Shown: positions 1-9,704, counted from the first letter of the stretch. The stretch: DNA of 64,000 nt from Hyphomicrobiales bacterium (GCA_900472605.1 UCJD01000032.1:94026-158025); one strand, 5' to 3'. The notes: generated by a model not told the origin, from the letters alone. Translations and numbers: made by a program.

Positions 1-22
1 AGATGTGACTGAAACGAAAACA

Positions 23-44
23 GGGCGCCTTGAAGCGCCCTTTT
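23..44. terminator. Bidirectional intrinsic terminator
   Basis: GGGCGC (23-28) and GCGCCC (35-40) form a 6-bp stem with a 6-base loop, followed by TTTT on the plus strand. On the minus strand the stem is followed by TGTTTTCG. It lies directly after the stop of the minus-strand DUF2934 gene and may also end a plus-strand gene outside the window. Confidence 0.6.
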
Positions 45-64
45 AAATCAATAATTTGCGGAAA

Positions 65-328
65 TCATGCCGATTTTCGAGCCGTGGATTTCTTCGCCGC
101 GGTTTTGGTTGCCGCCTTCGCAGCGCCATTCAACTTGATCTCGGGAGCCGAGCGCTTCGTTCTGTTCTTTACTTCCTTGCCATCGGACGATGCAGCCGAG
201 CCTTCGAGCGCCGCGCGCTCTTTTGTCGCCTGTTCCCAATGCGCATGATCACGCCCAACGGGGCGGCCTTCCTCTTCCCAAAGCGCATACGCGCGCTTCT
301 GAACCCACTCTCTTTGAGTTTCCGTCAT
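65..328 (-). CDS. DUF2934 domain small protein
   Basis: A protein of about 87 residues starting MTETQREWVQKRAYALWEEE. The pattern of aromatic and acidic residues followed by GRPxGRDxxHWEQAxxE is typical of DUF2934, a short domain common in Rhizobiales with no known activity. The second half is rich in Lys, Ala, Thr and Arg (AAKAATKTAAKKSTARKSA), like a histone H1-type tail, so nucleic-acid binding is possible but not shown. A longer reading from 427 exists, but the conserved domain begins at the ATG at 328, so that start is preferred. It is divergent from the cardiolipin synthase gene, with 289 bases between them in which I see no other gene. Confidence 0.75.
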   Translation of the reverse strand: MTETQREWVQKRAYALWEEEGRPVGRDHAHWEQATKERAALEGSAASSDGKEVKNRTKRSAPEIKLNGAAKAATKTAAKKSTARKSA

Positions 329-617
329 CGCCGATCTCCACTGCAGGATGCCATCGTTCAAACGCGATACTGATTGAAGAGTTCCAGACGAATCACCTTG
401 ATTCAAGCAATTTCTGACACACTGCAAAATATATGCGGCATTGCAGCACGATCCTTGAACGGGCGCGCTGCATCTGCCGCAAAAGCGGGCATACTACGCC
501 TCCAGCCGTTGCACTTATACGATCATCGTACCACCTGCGGCATCCGTCGATGGCAGCCGATATGAGCTGCCAAAGGGGCGATTGAACAGTGCCGAATTGC
601 CGCTATATCTTTTTGAC

Positions 618-2081
618 ATGTTTTATCTCATATCGACCTATTGGCCGCATATCCTGTTTGTTATTTCGTTGCTCATGGGGGCTGCCGCGGCGATCCACGC
701 GACCATGACGAAGGAAGAGGTGCGCGCCGCGATCGGTTGGGTCGGCGTGATCGTCCTGTCTCCCATTGTCGGCGCCGTGCTTTACGCGCTCGCCGGCATC
801 AACCGCATAAGGCGCGCGTCTCTGAGCCTGCGCCGCGATGCGCTAATGCCGCAGGCCGACCTCGATGAACTGGAAACCTTCGACGCCGAAGCCGAGATCG
901 TCATCAGTGGCTTTGGGCGACGGTTCGCCGCCCTGCAAACACTCGGCGACCGCGTAGCCCGCAGCCCGATCTCGACCGGCAACACGATCGACATGCTCGA
1001 AACCGGCGATGATTGCTACGCCGCGATGAAGGCGTCGATCGACAGCGCCGAGCGAAGCGTCCTGCTGGAGACCTATATTTTCGACCGTGACCCGATCGGC
1101 CTCAGGATCGCCGATGCGCTGATCGATGCGACGAAACGTGGCGTGCAGGTCCGCGTGCTGATCGACGCGGTCGGCGCCCGCTACTCGGTGCCGAGTATTC
1201 TCGGCTATCTCGAAGATGGCGGTGTTTCCGTTTCAGTGTTTAACGGCAACGTCATTATCGGGCTGCGCTTGCCCTACGCCAATCTGCGCACACACAGAAA
1301 GATCGTGATCGTGGATGGCAGGGTGGCGCTGACCGGTGGCATGAACATCCGGGCCGGTTTCACCCGCGAGTTTGCCGGCGAAGAATTCGCGCGCGACACG
1401 CATTTCATGGTCACCGGGCCCGTCGTCGCCGATCTCTTCGATATTGCCGCGGAGGACTGGCGCTTCACGACGGGCGAGGAGCTTGACGGCGACGAGTGGA
1501 GGATCGCAGCACCGGAACGCGAGCCCGGCGATCCGGTCTTCATGCGCGTGGTCGCTTCCGGACCCGACAGAAGAGTGGAGACAAACCACAAGATGCTGAT
1601 GGGCGCGTTTTCGGTCGCCCGCAAGTCGATCAAGATCATGTCGCCCTACTTCCTGCCGGACCGGGAGCTCATCAGTGCACTGGCGACGGCGGCGCGCCGG
1701 GGTGTCGAGGTCGACATCGTGGTTCCCGCCGCCAACAATCTCGTTCTCGTCGACCGCGCGATGACCGCGCAGTTCGACCAGATTGTTAGCAACTACTGCC
1801 GCATCTGGCGCGCCAGCGGCGCATTCAGCCATTCGAAGCTGCTGTCGATCGATGGGGTGTGGTCTTATGTCGGGTCGTCCAATCTCGATCCGCGCTCGCT
1901 GCGGCTGAATTTCGAGATCGATCTCGAAGTTTTGAACGGGGGCTTCGCCAACGAAATCGAGGAGCATATCGACGACGCCATCCGCTCGGCCGCGCCGGTT
2001 ACACTGCAGGGGTTGCGGTCTGCGCCGTTTCCGGTGCGGCTGCTGAACAAGGTTCTCTGGCTTGGCTCACCCTATCTCTAA
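618..2081 (+). CDS. cls: Cardiolipin synthase, phospholipase D family
   Basis: A membrane phospholipase D-type transferase that would condense two phosphatidylglycerols into cardiolipin and glycerol at the inner membrane. Two HKD motifs are visible: HRKIVIVDG in the first half and HSKLLSIDG in the second, each followed by the GG/GSxN element (TGGMNIR, VGSSNLDPRS). Two hydrophobic N-terminal segments (HILFVISLLMGAAAAI and IGWVGVIVLSPIVGAVLYALAGI) match the N-terminal anchor of bacterial Cls. Length of about 487 residues is normal for the family. An upstream in-frame TTG (582) would add 12 residues; the ATG at 618, just before the first membrane segment, is preferred. Other PLD-family synthases are possible, but two membrane segments plus two HKD motifs fit Cls best. 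Confidence 0.88.
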   Translation: MFYLISTYWPHILFVISLLMGAAAAIHATMTKEEVRAAIGWVGVIVLSPIVGAVLYALAGINRIRRASLSLRRDALMPQADLDELETFDAEAEIVISGFGRRFAALQTLGDRVARSPISTGNTIDMLETGDDCYAAMKASIDSAERSVLLETYIFDRDPIGLRIADALIDATKRGVQVRVLIDAVGARYSVPSILGYLEDGGVSVSVFNGNVIIGLRLPYANLRTHRKIVIVDGRVALTGGMNIRAGFTREFAGEEFARDTHFMVTGPVVADLFDIAAEDWRFTTGEELDGDEWRIAAPEREPGDPVFMRVVASGPDRRVETNHKMLMGAFSVARKSIKIMSPYFLPDRELISALATAARRGVEVDIVVPAANNLVLVDRAMTAQFDQIVSNYCRIWRASGAFSHSKLLSIDGVWSYVGSSNLDPRSLRLNFEIDLEVLNGGFANEIEEHIDDAIRSAAPVTLQGLRSAPFPVRLLNKVLWLGSPYL

Positions 2082-2154
2082 GCGATTTTTGCACGCTTCG
2101 ACATGGCAACTTCGGGCGGAGCGCCTATACTGAAGCCAAGCGAACCATTCGCTA

Positions 2155-2997
2155 ATGGAGCACCGGAAAACAGCGATGCATGCCAGGAACAACAATCTGC
2201 CAGCAAGCATTCTTGCTTCCATCCGAAATCATAGGAAGCGCATCGAACTGTCTCCTGTCGGTCCGATGTCACGCCCGGAAGGCACGCTGATTGCGTCCTA
2301 CAATGTCCATAAGTGCGTGGGCAACGACAGGCGGTTCGATCCGGACCGCACCAGCCGCGTCATCCATGAGATCGACGCCGATGTAATCGCGCTTCAGGAA
2401 GCAGACACGCGCTTCGGCGAGCGGACGGGCATTCTCGATCTGCCGCGGCTGGAAAGGGAGAGCGGGTTGGTGCCGGTGCCGATCAGCGGCGTGAACAAGG
2501 CGCACGGCTGGCATGGCAACGTAGTGCTGTTCAAGAAGGGTCTCGTCCGCGACGTGCACCAGATCAAGCTTCCAGGGTTGGAACCGCGCGGCGCGCTCGT
2601 CGCGGAGCTCGACCTGGAACGCGGCGGCGCGCTGCGGATCATCGCTGCGCATTTCGGCCTCCTTCGGCATTCGAGGGCGCAGCAGGCGAAAATGCTGCTT
2701 GAGTTGATGGCTGACAAATCCGACATGCCGACCATCCTGCTTGGCGACCTGAACGAATGGCGGTTGGGTGATCGGTCGTCGCTTCACTCGTTTCAATCGA
2801 TCTTCGGTCCGCAGCCGCTGGCCGTGCCGAGCTTTCCCGCGCGTTTGCCGGTCCTTGCGCTAGATCGAATCATTGCAAACCGCAAGGGCGTGCTCACCAC
2901 GGTCGAGGCTCACGATACTCCGTTGTCCCGCGTCGCCTCCGATCACCTGCCGATCAAGGCTTTCGTCAATCTCCAGGACGGCGCCAAATCCGCCTGA
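2155..2997 (+). CDS. Endonuclease/exonuclease/phosphatase family protein
   Basis: EEP (DNase I-like) fold hydrolase of 280 residues. Visible motifs are ASYNVHKCVG (metal-site Asn), ADVIALQEAD (catalytic Glu), AAHFGLLRHSR, LLGDLNEW (metal-binding Asp and Asn) and ASDHLPI (catalytic Asp-His). This is the full set expected of a Mg2+-dependent phosphodiesterase. No signal peptide is evident. In rhizobial genomes such proteins often follow a phospholipase D-type gene, and here it starts 74 bases after cls, so co-transcription is likely. The substrate (nucleic acid, inositol phosphate or phospholipid) cannot be told from sequence. An internal ATG at 2176 is an alternative start. Confidence 0.8.
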   Translation: MEHRKTAMHARNNNLPASILASIRNHRKRIELSPVGPMSRPEGTLIASYNVHKCVGNDRRFDPDRTSRVIHEIDADVIALQEADTRFGERTGILDLPRLERESGLVPVPISGVNKAHGWHGNVVLFKKGLVRDVHQIKLPGLEPRGALVAELDLERGGALRIIAAHFGLLRHSRAQQAKMLLELMADKSDMPTILLGDLNEWRLGDRSSLHSFQSIFGPQPLAVPSFPARLPVLALDRIIANRKGVLTTVEAHDTPLSRVASDHLPIKAFVNLQDGAKSA

Positions 2998-3116
2998 TAC
3001 CAAAAGCGCCGCGACCGCGCTGGGTTTACCATAGACGCCTCGCGCATCTTGACACAGCTTTCAGTCGTGAGAGGGTCTGCGCGGATCGGCAGGGGCCGGC
3101 ACGAAGAGGTCTGTGA

Positions 3117-4166
3117 ATGCGAAGCGCATGCCGTCATGGAGATGTGGTCAACCGGTCGATCGCGACTGCGCTGCGTACCGTCGTAGCCGTTTCCCTGTTT
3201 TCGCTCTCTCTTGCTACCACCTCGCTTGCGGCGGACGAACCCGTGCAAACGGAGGCGTCGAAAGCACAAGTCGCGAAGCTTCTGGACAAGATGGGCGAGC
3301 ATTACGGGAAGGCCAATACGCTTTCCGAGCGCCGCGACGCTTTCGAGCAGCTGATGCAAAAGACGCCGGGGCCATCACGCGTCCAGATCAGACAAGTTGA
3401 CGCCGGTGGCGTTGATGCCGAAATGATATGGCCGGCGCGTCTTCACTATTCGATCGGCAAGCGCGCCATTCTCTATGTCCACGGCGGTGGCTTTTACAGC
3501 GGTTCGCTGGACACGCATCGCGCGTCGGCCGCGTCCTTTGCCAAGGCGGCATCGGCGGATGTGCTGCTGATCGATTATAGGCTGGCGCCTGAATATGCCT
3601 ATCCCTCGCAGATCGACGACACGTTGACCGCCTACCTCTGGCTACTCGATTCCGGATATGAGAGCGGAAACATCGTCGTGCTCGGCGATTCAGCCGGTGC
3701 GAACCTGGCGATCGAGGCCGTGCTCCGGCAGATCAAGCTGCGCGGTCCGCCACCTGCTGCAGTCATCACCATCAGCGCCGTCACCGACCTCGCGGCAACC
3801 GGCGTATCAATCAAGACGAACGCCGCCAATGATCCATTCGGCAATGCTTTGCAGATCGAGGCGGCGCGCAAAGCCTATCTCGGGGATCGTTCGCCGTCGG
3901 ACCCGCGCGTGTCGCCTCTCTATGCCGACATGACAGGCTTTCCGCCGCTGCTGATGCAGGTCGGCTCAAGGGAGATCTCACTCGACGACACTTTGCGCCT
4001 CGCCGGCAAGGCCGAGCAAGCCGGTGTCGATGTGACGACGGAGGTGTTGCCAGGAATGGTCCACCAATGGCAGCTGTTCCCTTTCTGGCTCGATGATGCA
4101 CGCAAGTCCAACCAGCGTGCCGCAGAGTTTGCGCTCCAGCATTTCGCCGACAAGCCGCGTCAATAG
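3117..4166 (+). CDS. Secreted alpha/beta hydrolase (HSL-type esterase)
   Basis: A carboxylesterase-like alpha/beta hydrolase of the hormone-sensitive lipase type. It shows the oxyanion motif YVHGGGF, the nucleophile elbow GDSAG, an acidic region near LQVGSREISLDD and a catalytic His in PGMVHQWQLF, in normal order. An N-terminal export signal is present (RSIATALRTVVAVSLFSLSLATTSLAA), so the protein probably acts in the periplasm. The annotated ATG gives a rather long, arginine- and histidine-containing n-region; the GTG at 3147, preceded by GGAGAT, would give a cleaner signal peptide and may be the true start. It converges with the GGDEF gene 35 bases downstream. Confidence 0.82.
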   Translation: MRSACRHGDVVNRSIATALRTVVAVSLFSLSLATTSLAADEPVQTEASKAQVAKLLDKMGEHYGKANTLSERRDAFEQLMQKTPGPSRVQIRQVDAGGVDAEMIWPARLHYSIGKRAILYVHGGGFYSGSLDTHRASAASFAKAASADVLLIDYRLAPEYAYPSQIDDTLTAYLWLLDSGYESGNIVVLGDSAGANLAIEAVLRQIKLRGPPPAAVITISAVTDLAATGVSIKTNAANDPFGNALQIEAARKAYLGDRSPSDPRVSPLYADMTGFPPLLMQVGSREISLDDTLRLAGKAEQAGVDVTTEVLPGMVHQWQLFPFWLDDARKSNQRAAEFALQHFADKPRQ

Positions 4167-4201
4167 TGAGCCGCCCGCGCGTTTATTTTCGCCAGCGTTG
4201 C

Positions 4202-5656
4202 CTATAGCGCCGTTGCCGAAGCCGGCTTGCGGCTTGCGTGGTGCGCGCGCTTCTGTTCGTACATCGCCAGATCGGCTCGTCGAACCATCGCCTCCATCAT
4301 CTCGCCTTCTTCGCTGGTGGCAAGGCCGACCGATATATCGAGGGGAGCATTCGAATAGAACTGGTTGTTGATCTTCAGCAGTTCCTGAATGGTCTCGAGC
4401 ATTGCCTGGGCTGCCTGCCGGTCGGCACCGGGCATCAGAACCGCGAATTCGTCGCCGCCGACGCGGGCAGCGTGGTTCGGCATGGAAACGGCGCCATTCA
4501 GCACTTCTCCAAGACGGCGCAGCAGCGCGTCGCCCGCATCGTGGCCGCGCTGGTCATTGGCAATTTTCAGGCCGTCGAGGTCGATGATCAGGGCCGATAC
4601 CGGTCGCAGCGACTTGCGCTGCAAGCGGTTGAGTTCATCCATGTAGAAGGCGCGATTGTGCAACTTCGTCAGCACGTCGTGCTTGCCGAGATACTCGAGA
4701 TAGGCCTCTGCCTTCTTGCGCGCGGTGATGTCGGTCAGGGCGACCTGGACGCGTGACCAGTCCTTCTCGTGGCCTGGAAAAACGGAGAACTGCAGCAGTA
4801 CATGCCGCTCCGAACCGTCGAGGGCGTAGTTTATGACCTCGCGCTGGTGAAACAGATTGCCGTTCCAAAGTTCGATCAATTGCTCGCGAAAGGTCTTTTC
4901 CATGTCGTCACGGAAGATGTCCGCTATGCGGTGAAGGAGCGTTGTGCGATCCGGCGCGGCGAAGAGGTCCAGCGTCGCCTTGTTGACCTCAATCACGCTG
5001 ATCTCGCTCATGCATTGCACGACGAATTCCGGGTGAACGTCTGTAAACACACGGAAATCCACGATACCACGATTGCGGACGTCTTCAATCAACGCTTTAA
5101 CGCGGCTGAAATCCTCGATCCAGAGCGATACCGGAGAATGTTCGAAAATGCCCTCAGCATACAGGCGGTTTTCCTGTTCGGCACGGCGCGCGGTCTCGCG
5201 GGTGGTTACGTCCTCGGTGGTGACCAGCACTCGCCCCAGCGTCTTTTCATAGCCAGGCAGAACCGAACCGCGCAGCTGGATATCGAGGCGTCGGCCTGAG
5301 ATCGTGTAGTTGACGGCGCTGCCGTCGAACTCTAGGCGTCCGTCCCAAAGGGACGCGAGTTCGTTGACATGGCTCTCCAGCATCTCGTCCCGGAATATCG
5401 AGGAGAGATTGGCGATCAGATGCTCCGGGCTTTCCGCGTCGAAAAGGTCGAGCGTCTTTTGGTTGACGCGCAATATCCGGATCCGCTGCGAACAGGCCTC
5501 CACGCGGCTTACATCCTCTTTCAGGAAGCTCCGGATATCGGTGACACCAGCCTGCCGCCAGCCCTCGAACTGGGCCGCAACCCCGCTGAAATCCTCGACC
5601 CACATGGCAATCGGTGCCAGATCAAAAATATCGAGGTCGGAGGCAATGCTTGTCAT
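4202..5656 (-). CDS. Diguanylate cyclase with tandem PAS-like sensors
   Basis: The C-terminal GGDEF domain is intact (RVGGDEFAVL) and should make cyclic-di-GMP. No EAL domain is present, and the usual RxxD inhibitory site before the active loop is not seen (NHAA instead). The first 310 residues are two copies of one PAS-like unit. Each begins with a WxEDFS motif (MWVEDFSGV near residue 19, LWIEDFSRV near 178) and contains an IxxVNxxTLDLF core, showing an internal duplication of the sensor. There are no membrane segments, so it is a cytosolic signal sensor. The 241 bases between this start and the cysA stop hold nothing I can identify. Confidence 0.87.
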   Translation of the reverse strand: MTSIASDLDIFDLAPIAMWVEDFSGVAAQFEGWRQAGVTDIRSFLKEDVSRVEACSQRIRILRVNQKTLDLFDAESPEHLIANLSSIFRDEMLESHVNELASLWDGRLEFDGSAVNYTISGRRLDIQLRGSVLPGYEKTLGRVLVTTEDVTTRETARRAEQENRLYAEGIFEHSPVSLWIEDFSRVKALIEDVRNRGIVDFRVFTDVHPEFVVQCMSEISVIEVNKATLDLFAAPDRTTLLHRIADIFRDDMEKTFREQLIELWNGNLFHQREVINYALDGSERHVLLQFSVFPGHEKDWSRVQVALTDITARKKAEAYLEYLGKHDVLTKLHNRAFYMDELNRLQRKSLRPVSALIIDLDGLKIANDQRGHDAGDALLRRLGEVLNGAVSMPNHAARVGGDEFAVLMPGADRQAAQAMLETIQELLKINNQFYSNAPLDISVGLATSEEGEMMEAMVRRADLAMYEQKRAHHASRKPASATAL

Positions 5657-5897
5657 GGCGGAGGTCTTTCGATGCGATCAGCTTTCAAACCACCGCGCGC
5701 GGCGATAGCCCAATTCATCCTTAACGCCAAATTCTAAAGCCGAGCTTGACGAGAATACGGATAATGCGACCGACAGGCGCATTTTCAGGTGGGCTCCGTT
5801 CGACGTCTTTGAGCGTCTGCCCTCAGCGTTCGCCCGAAAACGAAAAGAACGGCGACGTGCCGTTACCTTCGTATTGGCTCATTTTATCCGAACCGCT

Positions 5898-6938
5898 CTA
5901 AGCAGACCTGAACAGTTTCCAGCGGGTCGGGCGAAACGCGATGCCGCCTTCGTCCAGGGCGCCTGCCGCTGCTGGCGGGAGTTCAAGCTCGATGGGCGGA
6001 TGGCCCTGTCCGATGTCGATCTCGACGTGGCGTGTTCCGGCAACACGGCGACTGCTCGTCACCACACCGGAGATGGCCTCGGCGCCACCGCGAATTTCGA
6101 TGTCGTGCGGACGGAAGTAGAGGCTTGCCTCGCCGTCAGCCTCGCCCTCTGCGCGAATGCCGAGCGAGCGCCCGTCGAACCAGATCTCGCCGTTGGAGAG
6201 CTTGACCTTCAGACAGTTCGATTGGCCGACAAAGCCGAAGACGAAGGGAGAATTCGGGTGATCGTAGACATCATCGGGTGTGCCGACCTGCTCGATTGCA
6301 CCCTGGCTCATGACGACCACGCGGTCCGCGAGTTCCATCGCTTCGTCCTGGTCGTGGGTGACGAAGACGGTCGTATGCCCCGTCCGGTCGTGGATTTCGC
6401 GCAGCCACTTGCGCAGATCCTTGCGGACCTGCGCATCGAGCGCGCCGAACGGCTCATCGAGCAAAAGCACGTTCGGCTCCACCGCCATGGCGCGCGCCAG
6501 CGCCACGCGCTGCCGCTGGCCACCGGAGAGTTGCGCGGGATAGCGCTTTTCCAGGCCGGGAAGCTGGACGAGGTCCAGCAATTCCAGTGCGCGCCGGCGT
6601 ATCTCGTCCTTCGGAGGGCGGCGCGAGGAATGACGGACCTTGAGGCCGAAGGCGACGTTGTCGAGCACCGTCATGTGGCGGAACAGCGCGTAGTGCTGGA
6701 ACACAAAGCCGATATTGCGCTCCTGAACGCTCTTGCGAGACGCATCCTCGTCGCCGAAGTAGATCAGGCCCTCGGTCGGGCTTTCGAGCCCGGCTATCAG
6801 ACGCAAGAGGGTCGTCTTGCCGGAGCCGGAGGGCCCGAGCAGCGCGATCAGCTCGCCGGAGCGGATATCGAGCGACACGTCATGCAGAGCCGGAAACCGA
6901 TCGAATTCCTTGCGTAGGTTTTGAACACGAACTTCCAT
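5898..6938 (-). CDS. cysA: Sulfate/thiosulfate ABC transporter ATPase CysA
   Basis: ATPase of the sulfate importer. Walker A GPSGSGKTT, signature LSGGQRQRVALARA, Walker B LLLDEPFGALD and the H-loop FVTHDQDEAMELADR are all present, followed by a C-terminal TOBE-type regulatory region. Length of 346 residues is normal for CysA. It is the last gene of the sbp-cysT-cysW-cysA operon, 9 bases after cysW, with an AGGAATTAGA ribosome-binding site. Assignment to sulfate rather than another anion rests on the neighbouring CysT/CysW permeases and the sulfate-binding protein. Confidence 0.93.
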   Translation of the reverse strand: MEVRVQNLRKEFDRFPALHDVSLDIRSGELIALLGPSGSGKTTLLRLIAGLESPTEGLIYFGDEDASRKSVQERNIGFVFQHYALFRHMTVLDNVAFGLKVRHSSRRPPKDEIRRRALELLDLVQLPGLEKRYPAQLSGGQRQRVALARAMAVEPNVLLLDEPFGALDAQVRKDLRKWLREIHDRTGHTTVFVTHDQDEAMELADRVVVMSQGAIEQVGTPDDVYDHPNSPFVFGFVGQSNCLKVKLSNGEIWFDGRSLGIRAEGEADGEASLYFRPHDIEIRGGAEAISGVVTSSRRVAGTRHVEIDIGQGHPPIELELPPAAAGALDEGGIAFRPTRWKLFRSA

Positions 6939-6947
6939 TCTAATTCC

Positions 6948-7829
6948 TCAGTGCCGCCGGCTCGCGGCGATTTCATCGCTGTATCGCATTTCCAGCAAGG
7001 TCTTCAAAACAAGGGTGACGAGTGCGAGCAGCGCCAGCAAGGTGGCGACGGCGAAAGCCCCGGTGAAATTATATTCGTTGTAGAGGATTTCCACCTGCAG
7101 CGGCATGGTGTTGGTCTGGCCGCGAATATGGCCGGAGACGACCGATACAGCGCCAAACTCGCCCATCGCGCGGGCGTTGCAGAGAAGTACGCCGTAGAGC
7201 AGACCCCATTTGATGTTCGGCAAGGTCACGTGCCAGAAGGTCTGCCAGCCGCTGGCGCCAAGCGAGATTGCGGCCTCTTCGTCGCCAGTCCCCTGTTCCT
7301 GCATGAGCGGGATGAGCTCGCGGGCGACGAAAGGGAAGGTCACGAACATTGTCGCCAGGATCAGCCCCGGAACCGCAAACAGGATCTTGATGCTGTGGGC
7401 GCTCAGCCATTGCCCGAGATAGGTGTTCGCGCCGAGCAGCAGGACGAAGACCAGACCCGATATAACAGGCGACACCGAAAACGGCAGATCGATCAGCGTT
7501 GTCAGGAAGGCCTTGCCCTTGAACTCGAACTTGGCGATCGCCCAGGCAGCGGCCACGCCGAAGACGACGTTCAATGGCACGCTGATGCCCGCGACGATCA
7601 GGGTCAGCCGGATAGCCGAAAAGGTCTCGGCGTCCTGCAAAGCCGTGAAAAAGGCAGCCGCCCCCTTTCGGAACGCTTCGACGAACACGGCTGCCAGCGG
7701 CAGGATCAGGATCAGTGTCAGGAATGTCAGCGAGGCAACGATCAGCGTCCACCGCGCCCACCGATGCTCGGTGACTACGGATCGGACTTTCGCCGCGGGG
7801 GAAGCGTGGGTCTCAAGCGCCATTGCCAT
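6948..7829 (-). CDS. cysW: Sulfate ABC transporter permease CysW
   Basis: Inner-membrane permease of 293 residues with about six hydrophobic segments. The cytoplasmic EAA loop (GDEEAAISLGASGWQTFWHV) contacts the CysA ATPase. Segments such as NTYLGQWLSAHSIKILFAVPG and the closing VLKTLLEMRYSDEIAASRRH are typical of CysW. The start overlaps the end of cysT by 17 bases, indicating translational coupling in the operon. It pairs with CysT to form the channel. Confidence 0.92.
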   Translation of the reverse strand: MAMALETHASPAAKVRSVVTEHRWARWTLIVASLTFLTLILILPLAAVFVEAFRKGAAAFFTALQDAETFSAIRLTLIVAGISVPLNVVFGVAAAWAIAKFEFKGKAFLTTLIDLPFSVSPVISGLVFVLLLGANTYLGQWLSAHSIKILFAVPGLILATMFVTFPFVARELIPLMQEQGTGDEEAAISLGASGWQTFWHVTLPNIKWGLLYGVLLCNARAMGEFGAVSVVSGHIRGQTNTMPLQVEILYNEYNFTGAFAVATLLALLALVTLVLKTLLEMRYSDEIAASRRH

Positions 7830-8670
7830 ACCTCCGTCTGCTCCAGCTCTGGATGAGATTGATCACGAGAAGCATGGCGAAGGACAACACCAGCATGACG
7901 GCGGCGATGCCGGTGGCGGCCGCGTAATTATACTCTTCCAGCTTGATGACGATCAGCAGCGGGGCGATCTCCGATTTGAACGGCAGGTTGCCGGCGATGA
8001 AGATGACCGATCCGTACTCGCCGACGCCGCGCGCAAAAGCCAGAGCAAAGCCCGTGAGGACAGCCGGTGCGAGGCCAGGCAACAGAACGCGGGTGATCGT
8101 CTGCAGGCGGTTTGCACCGAGCGTGGCGGCGGCCTCCTCGACCTCCTTGTCGATCTCCTCCATGACCGGCTGCACCGTGCGCACCACAAACGGCAGGCCG
8201 ACAAAGACCAGCGCGACGACGATACCGACGGGGGTGAAGGCAATCTTGATGCCAAGCGGCGTCAGGAACTGACCAAGCCAGCCGTTGGGGGCATAAAGCG
8301 TCGCCAGCGCGATGCCGGCAACTGCCGTTGGGAGCGCGAAGGGAAGATCGACCATCGCATCAATGATGCGCTTGCCAGGAAAGCGGTAACGCACCAGAAC
8401 CCAGGCAAGCACGATACCGAAGACGGCATTGACGCAAGCGGCTGCAAAGGCGGTGCCAAAGCTGATCCGCAGCGCATTCACCGTGCGGGCATCAATGGCG
8501 ATCGACCAGAATTTCTCCCAGCCGAGTTCGCTCGAACGCCATGCGAGGCCCGAGAGGGGGATAAGGATCAAAAGGGTGAGCCAGATCAAGGTAAAGCCGA
8601 GCGCCATTCCAAATCCTGGAATGACACTCGGCCGCCTGAACCGCCACCGCGTGGGGCTATGTGCTCTCAT
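7813..8670 (-). CDS. cysT: Sulfate ABC transporter permease CysT
   Basis: Inner-membrane permease of 285 residues and partner of CysW. It has the hydrophobic N-terminal segment IPGFGMALGFTLIWLTLLIL, the EAA loop (EEIDKEVEEAAATLGANR) and the DLPFALPTAVAGIALATLY stretch characteristic of CysT/CysU. It lies 8 bases after the sulfate-binding protein gene and overlaps cysW. All four components of a complete importer are therefore in the usual order. Confidence 0.92.
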   Translation of the reverse strand: MRAHSPTRWRFRRPSVIPGFGMALGFTLIWLTLLILIPLSGLAWRSSELGWEKFWSIAIDARTVNALRISFGTAFAAACVNAVFGIVLAWVLVRYRFPGKRIIDAMVDLPFALPTAVAGIALATLYAPNGWLGQFLTPLGIKIAFTPVGIVVALVFVGLPFVVRTVQPVMEEIDKEVEEAAATLGANRLQTITRVLLPGLAPAVLTGFALAFARGVGEYGSVIFIAGNLPFKSEIAPLLIVIKLEEYNYAAATGIAAVMLVLSFAMLLVINLIQSWSRRRYGNGA

Positions 8671-8678
8671 GCGATGTA

Positions 8679-9704
8679 TTATTGTGCCGGCTTGTAGATT
8701 TGGTCAAACACGCCGCCATCTCCGAAGAATTTCGGCTGCGCTTCCTTCCAGCCGCCGAAGTCGTCGATGGTTGCAAGCGTCAGCTTCGGGAAGCGGGCGA
8801 TATCAGCCGGATCAGCGGCTTCCGGCTTGATCGGGCGGTAATAGTGCTTGGCCGCGATCTTCTGACCCTCGTCGGAATAGAGATAGTTCAGATAGGCCTC
8901 AGCGACCTTGCGGGTACCCTTCTTGTCGACATTGCCATCGACCACAGCGACCGGCGGGTCGGCGCGGATGGAGAAGCTCGGGGTTACGATCTCGAACTGG
9001 TCGGGGCCGAGTTCTTCGAGCGAAAGATAGGCTTCGTTTTCCCAGGCGAGAAGCACGTCACCCAGTCCGCGCTGGACGAAGGTGGTCGTTGCGCCGCGTG
9101 CGCCGGTATCGAGAACAGGAACGTGCTGAAGGAGGCTCGTCACATAGGCCTGTGCCTTGGCGTCATCTCCGCCGTTTGCCTGCTTGGCCCAAGCCCAGGC
9201 AGCCAGGAAGTTCCAGCGCGCGCCGCCCGAGGTCTTCGGGTTCGGCGTGATCACCTGGACGTCATCCTTTACGAGATCGGCCCAGTCCTTGATGCCCTTC
9301 GGATTGCCCTTGCGCACCAGGAATACGATGGTGGAGGTGTAAGGCGTCGAGTTGTTGGGGAGCTTGCTCTTCCAGTCGGCGGGGATCTTGCCGGTCTTCT
9401 TTGCGATTGCGTCGATGTCGCCTTCGAGAGCGAGCGTGACGACATCGGCATCGAGGCCGTCGATGACCGATCGCGCCTGCGCGCCAGAACCACCATGCGA
9501 AGCCTGAATCGCCACCGTCTCGCCGGTATCCTTCTGCCACTTCTGTGCGAAGGCAGCGTTGAAGTCCTTATAGAGTTCCCGTGTCGGATCGTAGGATACG
9601 TTGAGAAGCGTCTGGTCGGCAAAAGCTGGTGCGACAGCGCCAATGGCGAAACTGCCTGCCAGAACCGCGGCCGCGAGAAGCCGGGCAATCCGTTGTGCGT
9701 GCAT
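8679..9704 (-). CDS. sbp: Periplasmic sulfate-binding protein
   Basis: The binding protein that delivers sulfate or thiosulfate to CysTWA. It has a Sec signal (MHAQRIARLLAAAVLAG to AFA) and then the family start LLNVSYDPTRELYKDFN. The family signature NPKTSGGARWNFLAAW and an ASHGGSGAQAR ligand loop follow. The ATG at 9704 is preferred over 9731 because AGGAGG sits seven bases before it and the signal peptide starts cleanly there. It is the first gene of the cys operon. It could equally be named cysP; Sbp and CysP overlap in specificity. Confidence 0.92.
   Translation of the reverse strand: MHAQRIARLLAAAVLAGSFAIGAVAPAFADQTLLNVSYDPTRELYKDFNAAFAQKWQKDTGETVAIQASHGGSGAQARSVIDGLDADVVTLALEGDIDAIAKKTGKIPADWKSKLPNNSTPYTSTIVFLVRKGNPKGIKDWADLVKDDVQVITPNPKTSGGARWNFLAAWAWAKQANGGDDAKAQAYVTSLLQHVPVLDTGARGATTTFVQRGLGDVLLAWENEAYLSLEELGPDQFEIVTPSFSIRADPPVAVVDGNVDKKGTRKVAEAYLNYLYSDEGQKIAAKHYYRPIKPEAADPADIARFPKLTLATIDDFGGWKEAQPKFFGDGGVFDQIYKPAQ

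Noticed and set aside
5874..6917. 347-codon plus-strand frame opposite cysA
   Set aside because: The minus strand encodes an ATPase with all canonical motifs; the plus frame has no family features.
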